Assembly (NCBI GenBank): GCA_907165275.2
Contig: OU015653.1
Coordinates: forward strand, 10,012,001-10,076,000
Length of the DNA stretch: 64,000 nt
DNA from: Zygaena filipendulae
Taxonomy: Eukaryota; Arthropoda; Insecta; Lepidoptera; Zygaenidae
Reading direction: 5' to 3'
Positions 19,557 to 32,500 of this stretch are shown piece by piece. Position numbers and translations under genes: made by a program. The notes under the pieces are model-generated. The model had not been told where the DNA came from. It saw nothing but the letters and a program-made list of their open reading frames with translations, and made no database searches. Each line of letters opens with the position of its first letter. Positions within the stretch are counted from its first letter, which is position 1.

Positions 19557-22500
19557 AACGCTAGGGTAGGAGGTAGGAGAAATCATGCCTAAACCGTGTG
19601 GCGCTGGAGGTACATTAAGGCTACCAAAATATGGCGGCAAAAGGGTTAATTTAAATACTATACATATAATTATGTGCGGTCGGGGGAGCGAAGTTCTTCG
19701 CATTTTTTCTTCAACTCCGAATGTAATTTGAAAAAAGTTGGGAAAAAGCCACAACCGCAACACACGGTGTAAACAAGTAAGGCGGCCAAAGTCGCGTCAT
19801 AGAACTGCGTTTCAAACATATTTTATCTAATTACTCATTATTCCATGATAATATATTGAAATAAATCAACCAACGCATTAATTGATTTTTTTAAACACAC
19901 AGGGTGGATACGCATGCATAGGTACAATATCTACTTCATCCATTAACATTATTTTTATAAGTAGGTATATTATTATGAAAGATAATGTCATATAAATTTC
20001 TCAGTCTTGCATTGATATTATATTGAATGCAGATTAAAACAGTTTGAAAAAACTACATTGTGTAACACCACCCTATATATTTCAACGGTTACAAATTACA
20101 GCACTACTAATGCTATATTTTATGACTATAAAATTTTACAATGTTATCTTAATAATATGTATTACGTAAAGAAATGCTTCCAGGGGACCTTACAACCATT
20201 TTGTTAATAACCTTGCATCCACATTTCGTCCATTGTATTTTCAACTTTACTTTCAGTGTGTAAAGTTAATTTTTTAACGGAGAAACGTTCGAAGAGATGG
20301 TGTCAAGGTCTCAGCTTAACAACATCATAAAGATAAGAAAAATATGAATTCAAAAAGTCCAACAGGTTATAATAGTTTAGTAAATGTTGGCACATACATT
20401 TTTATAAACTCATTGCTATTAAATACTGTAGAAAATATTTTAATTAAGTATAATGTACAGTCGTAGTCAGAATTGTGCTTGTCGCTAATATTTTCTTTAA
20501 GTGCTTAAATGTATTTACAGTTTAATTTGAAGATTTTTCAATTTTATGTGTACTTTTCTCCCCTCCGGACCGCGCCTGGTCAGTGGTCATGTACTATCGT
20601 TTGTATATACTGTGATGAACCATATTCTATCCCTAGTCATTATGGATAAATTTAATTGTCATCATAAAGATTATAGACCCGACCTCTGCTCTTAAAGAGG
20701 GGGCGGCAACATCTCTTCGGTCCCTGGGCATTAAAACTCTGACGTCAAAGACGACGTGAATTGACTCAATGGAGTAGATAAGGTGCTCATTTGATTCAGC
20801 CGAGAGAAATATTCGATGTTTTTCGGTGCGTAAATTTTGGTATCTGACTGTAGCTACATATTTATATGTATCTTGAAACTTATCAAGATAATAGTGAATA
20901 ACAACGATAAGTCGAAAACAACAAATAAATCAGGTTTGACAACAATTTTTTTGTTAATATTAAACATCTAGGCAAATTAACCTAACTTATGTAACCTAAC
21001 TTCGTACCATGAAAATTGACTTTTCTAACTAAATCATATAGGTACATACCTATATTACCCAGGCTGATTAATTTTTAAATTGTTATTAATGAAAATTAAT
21101 TAAATGGAATCATATTCAAGGTCAACGTTCACAGGTGGATAATAATAATTATGTAGGTATACAATATAGTCGTATACGTATATAATAATATAGAAGATAA
21201 CATTGCACATTGGCTTTACTGTTTTCATAAAAACATGCTCCCTTTGGGTAGGTACTAAAAAGTTCTACGTATACTCTTTCATAACTCTTCATACTCTTTT
21301 AAGTTGATGGCTCTTACATTGAAAACTATATAACACTAACACACATGACTAAAGGAAACTCCTTGTTTCCTTCGAATGTAGGGCAATGGAATAGGAACAG
21401 GACTCTGCATCCGTTCAAATTTGTAGCTATTGTTTTTTGTTTATGCCTTATATTGAAAGTGTTGTCAGGGAAACTATTTTGATTTATCCAGTCTTTTTTA
21501 ACTATTTATTTACCATTATTTACAGGTTCCATTGTATATTTTTCACTTCATTACTTTTTAAATATATTTATACAAAAGGTTTCTGGCAGTCAGGTTAATA
21601 TAAGCTTGATATATTATTATGTATATTAAATTCAAACTAACTCCGCAAAAATGGTTCAGTCAACATTGGGGAACGAATTTAAAGTTCATCAAGAACCTTG
21701 CCATTTATTATTTAATGATTCAATAAAAGCAAAAAGTAGACGATTTTCTAAAATGTTGAACCTATTTTACATAATTAAAGTGTACATGCATATAATTCTT
21801 TAACTTAATTTAATATTATAGACGTTCAAAACTATTACAACCATCTAAAAATACGATTTACCTACTTAAACAATATAAAATAGGTATTTAAAAAAAAATT
21901 TAATAGATAAAAATCTAAGAAGATATATTTTTATAAAATAGGGTAAAACTGCATTTTAAATGCCTCCTTTTATGTGACTATTAAGTACGCACATTATCAA
22001 AAAATATGTACTTATCTATAAATTTTAGAAAACTTTAAACTAGGCAGTTGGTGGAAAAAACTACTTTTACATTGACATTATTAATGTCGCTGAGGCCTAT
22101 TGCCACTATCTCCTCATCGTCGACAGATAAGTGTGGGAAAATCCCCACAAGCTGTATCGACGATCTGATGAGACCCATGGGAGAAGCCTTTGCCCAGACT
22201 TCAACTGATATGATGATGAAAACAGTTTTTAATAATATATGCGCCGATTCATATTTTGTTTTGTGTCACTTTCTAGCCGATTCGACAGTGGACATAGGGC
22301 TTAAGTTATGGCAACTGGAGATAATTAATTAATTAAAGACCAACTAATGCGAGATTAATCGGTGGTGTGATATAATATTATCGATATAAAACAATTCGTT
22401 AAGTACGTCATTTAGTCATCAAGTCTTTCTTTGCATTCTAAGGCCACTCTTCAAGATATACATTAAGCTTAGTTTTCGCTTGTCATAAAATTGTCATGTT

Positions 22501-23456
22501 ACAAACCGTTTCGTCTACATTTCATAAACACTGCTTTTTTAAATAACAGAAAAAAAAATTATCATTACAATTAGGTAATCACTTCTGATATTAGACCAAC
22601 TCTGTATTTGGATTCTCTGTTTTCTCTGTATTTGTTGTGTTTAAGTATATTCCAATAATTCATTAAAACTTCATCACCCATTTTGTTTTTTTTTTCTAAG
22701 GCCACTCTAAGATATCAAACACAATCATAGACAATGTCATTTAAGCTTAAGTCTTACTTGTTGTAATGTTGTCATGTTACAATCTATATACTCAAAATTA
22801 TAACTATGATTTTAACGTAATTTAACGTATTTAATTAATTATAATATAACAAAACAAACATATTATATAACTTTATAATATACTTACCTATAAAATGTAT
22901 ATATATTTCAAAAACATATAATTGGCATTATAAATTTATAACATAAAGTGGTGTTTTACAAGTTTTACAACTAACAATACGAGCCATACTCCGATAGTAA
23001 AATAGAGCTTCGAAAAATATAAGAAAGCCTTATTTCTTTTTACTTGAAATTCACAGAATGACCCTTACATCCGCATTGACTTACGTTTTCACGAAAGCGA
23101 TCGTTGCTCTAACAAACTTGTATTTCGTTTAACATTGACTTTACACACTACCACATTCACATCAAATTAAAATCACAGAAGCACACAATTAATTAATATA
23201 ATTATATTCAACCAACTGGCATCCTGGCTGCTTTCCAGCGTTATTCAAATTATTAAATCTATATCACACATACTTTTAACCATCACAATAGGACAATATT
23301 TTATATAATGAAAAAGAAATTGTACTATAACAAGAACAACAGTTGCATGGAAGTACTCATGGGTTTCATAGAAGACATAGTTGCGTCGCTCCATCCTCTG
23401 AACGGAACATGGATGTAGTATAAATCAGTGGTGCCAACCTGACTGGCTCGTTCTCA

Positions 23457-23593
23457 CTAAAGCTGCACGACTTTGCGCCGCCGTATAAGCCCGAGCGCGT
23501 ACTCGATGCCCCAAACGAGCACGCATAACAGTATCATCCCATTCTGGACGTGGATGCAAATCGGATAGCTCTTTGTGTAGTCTCTTACGTAAC
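23457..23593 (-). CDS. MCT-A coding exon 7 (last)
   Basis: 137 nt, acceptor TTCGCAG; YVRDYTKSYPICIHVQNG, TM12 and RRRKVVQL, then TAG at 23459-23457. Homologous in layout to MCT-B exon 9. Confidence 0.88.
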
Positions 23594-26500
23594 CTGCGAA
23601 CAAGTGAAATAAAACAAAATTATATGAACTCCCTCTGATCCGCCGCCACTCGCATTTTGAAAAATCTCATGTGAGGTAAGGGGAGGGGGAGAGGGTCGAG
23701 CAAAATTTTATGATTACGTAAAAAAACTAAAAACACGCGTCCAATATTTTTTCTTAATCTACACGACGACGCGACGGTCTAAAAACTGAAATTGAGTCAA
23801 CTAGCCTATTAGCGGTCCAAGGATGACCACGAAGACGCCCTTGCTGACCATGTGCAGGCCGAAGGCGGCCGGCAGCTTCTCCAGCGGGCAGTACTCGGAT
23901 ATGGTCAGCGTGAAGTTGCTGAGGCACATGCCGCGGAAGAAGCCGCATATCGACAGCCACACCATCAGCGGGACCCACTCGCTCTGCTCGGCCAGCACTG
24001 AAACGTAACGAGTTACCCCGCGATTATTTTATATTATATTTTAACCGCGGAAATTTCGGAGATCCCGCAGGAATTCCAGGATACAAAGTACCCTATGTCC
24101 TTTTCTGTGCCCGTGACAACGTGTATGCAAAATTTCATGATGATCGCTTGAGCCGTTAAGGCGTGAAAGAGTAACAGACAGAGTTACTTTCGCATTTAAA
24201 ATATTAGTAGGTATATTTACTAGCTTTTCCCCGCGGTTTCACCCGCGGTAATTGCGGAATTCTCGCGGGTATTCCGGATTACAATATGACCTATGTTACT
24301 CAGGGATTGTGTAGCAAGAATTTTTGAAATCGGTCCAGTAGTTTTTGACGTAAATAACAAACAAACAAGCAAAAAATCAAATCTTTCCCCTTTGTAATAT
24401 TAGTTTAGACTAGCTGTTCCCCTGCGATAAAAGGTTTATATGTATACTAGCTGTCCCGCGCGGTTTCACCCGCGATAATTTCGAAGTTCCGCGGAATTGT
24501 TCCATACAAACTTTGCAACCCCTTTTGACTCCCTTAGGGGTTGAATTTTCAAAAATCATTTCTTATCGGATGCCTACGTCATAAAAATAACACACCCTCC
24601 AAGTTTCAGGTATCTACGATCAGCGGTTTAGTCTGTGCGTTGATCCAACAGTCATTTAGGACAAAGCATTTTATATGTAAAGAAGAAGATAGATTTACTA
24701 GTTTTTGCTCAGCTAGTGACATAATATTAAATTAACGAACACTCACCCGATCTAGAAACGGCTAGAAAGAAACTCGACACGAAGAATATCATCTTCTTGG
24801 TTATCTTCGTGCGGTCGAATATCGGCGGTAGCACCAGTCGCACCAGGATGTCGGTGATGGCGGTCATGGACAGACAGAACGCCGTGTCGTTGGAATTGTA
24901 ACCCAAATTCTTTATAAAGAACGGCGTCAACATCCTAAACTGCAATTCGCCGGCCCAAAACAGCGACAGACCGAGTAGAAGGTTCAGAAACGACCAGTCT
25001 TTCAATAAGTCCAGGTCCATGAGCGCCACGAATTTCTGGAACCAGTTCTTTTTCGGCTCCGTCCGGGGTTGGCCTATGGCTTTCATTTGTATTGCGTCGT
25101 CGTCTGCTGTCTGAAATAAGAATAACCGAGTGACCACAACATGTACCACTGTTTATATTATCTATTATTCTTCAGGCTTTGTCCGAAGGGATTCCTTAAA
25201 TAACACTTGTAGTACCGCGTAGTGGTTCGCCGTTCATGCACTAAATTTGAGGGTAGGAATACTAGAAGCAAAAGAAAATATCAATCTTTCCTTATAAATA
25301 GACCTACCAACCCGCTCGTGTCATTCGCTTTTTAGTGCTCGCCGCGAACGCACGTCTCGTGTCTTCCACTCGGTTCTACATTACGTCAAAACATTACGTT
25401 TATATCTAATAATATTATAATCTTGCAAAACGCAAGACCGACGATTACGAAAAATTATATAAAATCGGAGAAGAAAGTGAAACGACGCGCGACGATGTCG
25501 CAGCCGGAGTTGATCCTCGGATGGTGTTGGTTATGAAGGTTAGTAAAAATAGTGATTCAATTTTTGTCCTACACTTCATAAATAACAACAATTGAGCAAT
25601 GAGAATAATTAATGACCATACATTTTCTAAGGGTTTGCGTTCTTCTCTTTGGAGTTGTTACTACCCTGGTTTTTTGGTTATGAAAAAATGTACCTACCTG
25701 GTTTTGTATTCTTAACCAAATAATCAAGTTTTTATGCTTATATACCTACCAACAATCCCTACAACTTTTTACAATGAGTAAAAACATACGAACAGCTATT
25801 CTAACTGGGTTTGCGTACCTTTCTTTGGATCTGTACTACCCGTAAAGTTAGTTTTTTTTTACCAGTGTTCAAATATCTCCTTTTTATTGTGTTCATCTAC
25901 GATTCTTACTGATTTGCGTACTTTTCTTTGGATCTGTACTATCCGTGAAGTTATTGTTATACGAGAGTTCACATATTTCCTTTTTATTGTATTTACCTAC
26001 GGTTCTAACTGTGGGTTTGCGTACTTTTCTTTGGATCTGTACTACCCGTAAAGTTAGTATTATACCGGAGTTCACATATTTCCTTTTTTAATTGCATTAA
26101 CCTATGATTTTGGGCTTGCGTATTTTTCTTTGGATCAGTACTACCCGTAAAGTTAATGTTATACCAACATATTTCCTTTTTATTGTATTTACCTACGATT
26201 CTAACTGTGGGTTTGCGTACTTTTCTTTGGATCTGTACTGCCCGTAAAGTTAGCATTATACCGGAGTTCACATATTTCCTTTTTTAATTGTATTTGCCTA
26301 AAATTCTAACCGGGTTTGCGTATTTTTCTTTGGATCTGTACTACCCGTAAAGTTAGTGTTATATCAGAGTTCACATAGTTCCTTTTTCATTGTATTTACC
26401 TACAATTATAACTGGGTTTGCGTATTTTTCTTTGGATCTGTACTACCCGTAAAGTTAGTGTTATATCAGAGTTCACATAGTTCCTTTTTCATTGTATTTA

Positions 26501-29500
26501 CCTACAATTATAACTGGGTTTGCGTATTTTTCTTTAGATCTGTACTACCCGTAAAGTTAGTAATATACCAGAGTTCACATATTTACTTTTTAATTGTATT
26601 TACCTACAATTCTAACTGTGTTTGCGTATTTTTCTTTGGATCTGTACTACCCGTAAAGTTAGTAATATACCAGAGTTTACATATTTCCTTTTAAATTTTA
26701 TTTACCTACGATTCTATAACCGGGTCTGCGTACTTTTCTTTGGATCTGTACTACCCGTAAAGTTTGTATCATTCAAGAGTTCACATATTTCCTTTTTAAT
26801 TGCAAGTAATAAAGCCAGTATATAATTATATATCCCAGGGCTTGCGTACTTTTCTATGGAACTGTACTACCCGCTAAATAAAAATTGTCAATTGTGGTTT
26901 GCGTACTTTTCTGTGGAAATGTACTTAATACCCGGTAAATAAAAACTCTGTCAATTATGATTTGCGTACTTTTCTATGGAACTGTACTACCTACTCACTA
27001 AATATAAATTATATCGATTACGGTTTGCGTATCTTTCTTTGGAACTGTACTGCCTGCCCGTGCTTTGTTATAGTTTTGCAAACAATACTGTGGTCTGTTT
27101 CTTAAGTAATAGCGAAAAATTGCCTATCTTAGAACCAGAATATTCAACATGCAGTTGGGTCATGAATTTGCTGAAAATACATATTGCTGTCTATAGTAGC
27201 TACTATAAGTGCATGTCAACCATTGATATACCACACCAGTCTAGTAGTAAATCAATGGTGCCAACCAAACAAATGGATGGACAGTTTATATCTAGAGTAT
27301 TTCTTGTACCCAAGCCAAATGGCAAATTCCGCTGTATTTTAAACCTAAAATATTTTTTTTTTACAATTTTATAACAGCTGATTATTTTAAAATTGAAGAC
27401 TAATTAAGTACAGTGTTATAACTAATAACACGTGATTATTTTATTACAAAGATATCTCTAAAGGACGCTCATTATTTTATTACCCAATGGTTAACTGTCG
27501 AGAATGCCGCAAGGCATTAAGTTCGCCATTGGTGCTATTATGTGCAAAAAGAATAAATAAATAAATAAAATGGATCCCAATTCAAGGAAATATTTAAGGT
27601 TCCAATTTGAAGTACAATTGTATGAATTTAACGTGTTACCATTTGGCTTGAGTACCGCACCGTACATTCACCAAAGTAATGAAACCAATAGTCCGTTTTT
27701 TACGCCAAGCCCGCCATAAATCGACCAATTATAATTGATCAGTCGGTTTAATTATAAAAAGTCATCTAAATAATTATTTAGATGACTGTTAGTTGTTGGA
27801 GCAGTCTTACGAGCAATACTTATAAAATACAGGCAGACTAGAAATTTAATTTCTTCTCTTGGTTTTCTAGTAAATGAGCATTAAGTACGTTGTAGTACAA
27901 TAAAGTTCTTTAAATAATAAATACGAGTTTCGATGATACCAAGCAAGACTTGTACCTAGGTACATTCTTGGGTTTCGTATTAGATTCAAGAAAATTCCAG
28001 ATCACGTTACCATCAGATAAAATTGAACGCGTTATACAAGAAATTCAAAAGGTTTTTACACTTAGAAGTTAGATTCACTGAGTTTCTACCTGCCTACCTG
28101 CTACCTGCCCAGCTGTCGAATGCAGCTGGCTATAAACAAAAAAAAAAAAATAATAATAATTTGATAGGATTAAACTTTTGTGTTTACAACCTGACGATAA
28201 CTATGAAAAGTATAAACGCAATGGCATGACAAACCGATTTAAAACGCAATACAAAAACCTTCTTGTAGTATCAAATAAGATACACAATACACATGATCTA
28301 GAAATATTCTCAGATGCCTCAACTACGGGGTGGGGAGCCTGCATGCGATGATGAAAAGGCCAGCGGGTTGTGTAAAACTCAAGAACAAGCTCAACACATC
28401 AACTATTTAGAAATTAAGGCTGCTTATTTTGGTCTAAAAGTTTTTGTTAGGAATTCAAACTATTGTCAAATATTAATTTGTGTTGACAACACGACGGCCA
28501 TCTCGTATTCATTTCATTTCCATTTCAGCCGTATGGGAGGTATCTAATCCCCTTACCTCACAGACATTACCAAACGACTATGGCAATGGTGTGAATGTCG
28601 TAAATTGTAGGTATGTTATAACGGCTTATATAAGTTCGTCAGATAACACGACTGCAGATGCAGAATCGAGGCGAATACGTACTGATATTTAATGGGAATT
28701 GAGTTATCAAGAATTTGTATTGTCGTTTGGTACATTTGAAATAATTTCTTTTTTGGCAGTCACATAAATGATAAATACCTATGTCAAATAAGTTTCCTGG
28801 CATGGAAACCCAGACGCAATGACTATATTTACGCGTTTACAATTTCCAGGGCCGATTGCTATTTTTCTACGCGTTCCCTCCGTTCTTTATAATTTTAAAG
28901 CTGCTAAGAAAAATCTCTGATAAAGCTAGAGGCATTGTTATTGTGCTCCTATTGCCAACACAGGCCTGGTATCCTCTACTCTCTAGAAGTATCTTCATGT
29001 ATGATTTCATAGAATTCAATTCAAATAAAACTCAATAAGAGTAAAACCCCCAAACGTTGGTACAACACCAATTTTTTGGCACGCTGCAGTTTTTAATTTT
29101 TTAACAAAAATAAGCTTATCACAAAGTAACATTTTAACAAAAAATTAATAAAAAAAAAAAAAAAATAAATAAATAAAAAAAAAAATTATCTACTATGCTA
29201 CCGGCAACTAGTATTCGGAACCATACGATGATTATCGTAAATTATACGATATTTTTGTGCTTACGTACGATGTGCAATGACACGTACGTCGTACCATCTT
29301 GATGTAAAATTTGATATTTTTTATACTCATACGCTAATGCTAATACATCAGCATTCAGCGCTAATGCTAATGAGTTTGTTTATTTTTATTCATAACGACG
29401 CTTTAAGCTTTAATCTCTTAGGTAATACCGGTAATTCAACATACTGTATGCCTTCTCATTGATTAGCATCTACCAATGAACAAATAAGGCGATGATAAGT

Positions 29501-32500
29501 TCAATATTCGATTCGATTTTGATTAATTTCGCACTTTATACGTTCGTTATATTTGTGTGTGGAAATGTTGGCGGTAAAGCAGCTAGTTATTTAGGGGTGT
29601 GAAAAATAATTTTCATATTAATAGTTTTTTTTTTATGACTTATTTTTAATAACTATAGGGTACTACTACTTGCGTATATATCAATATTACGCTATTTAAG
29701 AGACAAAACTAGAATGTCTAAATAGACATTAAATAGGTACCATAATTTATCAATATTTTGAGGTAAAATTTTTACGTACCAATGAACGAACAAGGGAATG
29801 TTATAGGTAAGGTGTTCGTTTTTCGAACATTCTGCACTATATAATAATAGGTGTGTCGAAATATTTAGTCTATTTACGATAATTATACGTCCCTGATACG
29901 ATAATAAGCTGTCTCCAGGTTGCCAACACCGGACACAATAAACTCGTTTGACGAGTCCGGAGTTATGTGAAAAAAGTTTAAAATTCTGTTTTTCTTTGCT
30001 GAGCAGTCGCAACACACGCTTAGCCTGGTGGCAAGGATCTATAAGAACGACGATGGTTAAAGAGAAGTATCCCCCATCTGCCATTTATGCCATTCATTAT
30101 CAGAAAGTTCTCCTTAGCAGTATCTTGTTTATTTAAATGTTGGTTTCAACCTTCAATGGTGTACACTAAAACGATTAAGTATAATGATTAATACCGTGAT
30201 TAGTACTGCCTAATTACTGTTGATTAGTGGTATTGTTACCACTGTATTAATAAAACAAAATATTTTACACAGAATCTCTAAAAGTCTACAAGTGTTATTT
30301 AAGGAATCCCTTCGGACAAAGCCTGAAGAATAATTGATGATTAAACGAACTTACCTTAAGTGAAGTTCTATCATAATTATTTGAAGGCTTTGTCCGAAGG
30401 GATTCACAACCCACCCTCCCGGCTCTACGAGCTTTACGAGTCCCAATTTCTGGGTAAAATATTTTCAGTTTCTTTGCATCTCTAAACTAAATGACACGAG
30501 CGGGTTGGTAGGTCTATTTATAAGGAAAGATTGATATTTTCTTTTGCTTCTAGTATTCCTACCCTCAAATTTAGTGCATGAACGGCGAACCACTACGCGG
30601 TACTACAAGTGTTATTTAAGGAATCCCTTCGGACAAAGCCTTCAAATAATTATGATAGAACTTCACTTAAGGTAAGTTCGTTTAATCATCAATTATTATA
30701 CAATAACAAATATTTATGATTTTACGAAGGTACCCATCAATTTCTTTAAAATTTTTTTAAGCGTAACTTTTTTGGCACAACGACGGCAAAATTTCAAGGT
30801 AAATTTTTAAAAGAGACCCTAAAAGGACGGAAAATATAGGTAGGTAAGCAATATAAAGGACAAAAAAAGGACTATAATAATACCAATCTATATCGCGCTC
30901 AGCCGGTGCAGCCGCGGAATCGGCAGCCGGCATAAAAAGATCTAAATACGCGGCTCTGGGGGGCAATTATTACTTTGTCCCGCTGGCGTTTGAGACAACG
31001 GGTTGCTGGGGGTCAGAGGCATTGACGTTTGTCTCCGAAATCGGTCGCAGACTCAGAGAGAGAGGTTTTGACGCCCGCTCCGGCTCCTGCCTGGCGCAAA
31101 GGTTGTCCATTGCCATTCAACGCGGTAATGCAGCGAGTGTCATGGGCACCTTTGCCGCTGGTATGACCCGGGGCGGTATTTTTGAGTGACTTTTTTTTTG
31201 TCGTAAATTGAAATTGACTTTATTCTTTAAGTATTGTTATATTATTATTAATTAAATAAACTATCTATATCTCTACTAATATTATACATGCTTCTCTGTC
31301 TGTATGTAAACTTTTCACGGTTGAACTATCTAACCGATCATCATGAAATTTTGCATACAATATGTTTTCAGGGGTACAGAAAAAGACATAAGATGCTGTT
31401 TATCCCGGAATTCCCGAACTCCGAAATTAACGCAGGTAAAACTCATTATGCTTGAGTTGCATAAATCTTATCTTATCTTAATCTAATATATACGTGTCAC
31501 GTTGTTTGTCCGCGATGGACTCTTAAACAACTGAACATATTTTGATAAAATTTTGAAACCGTTTATAATATAGTCCAACTTAAAAGATAGGATAGTTTTT
31601 ATCCCGCAATTCCCGCGGGAACTTCGGAATTAATGCGGGGAACTGCTTATCACCGTAAACTACAGCATTTTTTTCCCGGAATTACCGCGGGAATTCCGAA
31701 ATTACCGCGGATGAAATCGCGGGGGACAGCTAGTAACTATTATGGCACGGTAGCGTTAGCGTACACACTACACACATAGCGAACTCACATCGAGGTACAG
31801 CTGCAGGTAGCTGCCGGTGAAGTCCATGTTGGATATGTTCGATATGACGGACACCTTCCGGCGGCGGGCCGCCTCGCTGACGCTGCCGGTGGACGTGACG
31901 CGCGGCATGGCGGCCACCGAGGCGGCGCCGGTGAGCCCGGCGGCGGCGGCGCCGCGCCCGAGCTCCTGCAGCGGCTTGTCGCACGTCTTGGCGCGCGGCA
32001 GGCCCACGGTGCGCACCGACGGGTGGTTCGCGTTGCCGTGCGCCGACCGCTGCGTCTGCAGCTTCGGCCTCGGCGCGTTCACCAGCGGGTTCGTTTCGAA
32101 CTTGTCCTCGCCCTCCTCGTCGCTCTCCATTATACACTCCATTTCCTGGTGATGTGAAAATATCCTTGCTTACATATTATAAAACAAAGTCCCCCGCCGG
32201 CCTAGGGTTGCCACCTTTTTTTGGAAAAAATATACTATTTTTCCGAAAAAACAAGCAAAAATATAGTATTTTTGGGAAATGCAGGGAAAAAAAGTACAAA
32301 AACATTTTGTAATCCTTAAGTATCGGGCAGCAAGTTTGACTTTGACAGTTGCGTTTTGTTGCCGGGAATGCGTTTCGTTTTAAAATTCCCCGTGCTGCGA
32401 TGCGGATGCTTTCCAGACCAGTCACAGCTGTTATTATAAAAGCGCGACAGTTGAATTAGGCATAAAAATATAGTATTTTTTCGTACTATATTATTTTTCT

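Larger units (their letters stand above)
12565..23456. other. intergenic region between MCT-A and MCT-B
   Basis: 10.9 kb holding the MCT-B 5' flank (right of 12564 in window coordinates) and the MCT-A 3' flank (left of 23457). Repeats occupy much of 12.98-17.9 kb and are listed separately. About 17.9-22.0 kb is AT-rich and looks largely single-copy with no gene-like ORF; it contains a short hairpin at 19522-19556 and a more GC-rich patch at about 20565-20850. The frame at 22048-22332 overlaps a LINE-tail-like stretch (minus-strand CTGGGCAAAGGCTTCTCCCA) and is not called a gene. Confidence 0.5.
25164..30697 (+). mobile_element. DIRS-type tyrosine-recombinase retrotransposon, nonautonomous copy
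   Basis: 5.5 kb element in MCT-A intron 4, opposite strand to the gene. Inverted terminal repeats 25174-25325 and 30490-30641 are identical over 152 bp. The left end extends 10 bp further out (25164-25173) and the right end 56 bp (30642-30697). An internal complementary region at 30286-30405 matches both outer ends without mismatch: 30286-30334 is the reverse complement of 25164-25212, and 30329-30405 that of 30621-30697. ITRs plus such a region define DIRS architecture. Inside are a short open frame, a minisatellite and broken DIRS-like RT/RNase H; no tyrosine recombinase was recognised at 29.0-30.28 kb. Both ends carry ATTATT. No target duplication is expected for this class. Confidence 0.85.

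Noticed and set aside
22048..22332. 94-codon plus-strand frame between the two MCT genes
   Set aside because: Its complement contains a LINE 3' UTR-like phrase (CTGGGCAAAGGCTTCTCCCA); no domain, no splice context.
26005..26825. Several 60-112 codon frames with repeated FFIVFTYNYNWVCVFFFGSV or KKEICELRYNTNFTG
   Set aside because: They are translations of the minisatellite in the DIRS leader and repeat with its period; no independent coding evidence.
25632..27060. CRISPR array
   Set aside because: Units are near-identical throughout without unique spacers, far longer than CRISPR repeats, in a eukaryotic genome.
29692..30084. 130-codon minus-strand frame as DIRS tyrosine recombinase
   Set aside because: Wrong strand for the element and no R-H-R-Y pattern visible.
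31817..32152. 111-codon plus-strand frame opposite MCT-A exon 4, and the 135-codon Arg/Ala-rich minus frame
   Set aside because: GC-rich shadows of exon 4; only the frame with matching splice sites and phase is kept.
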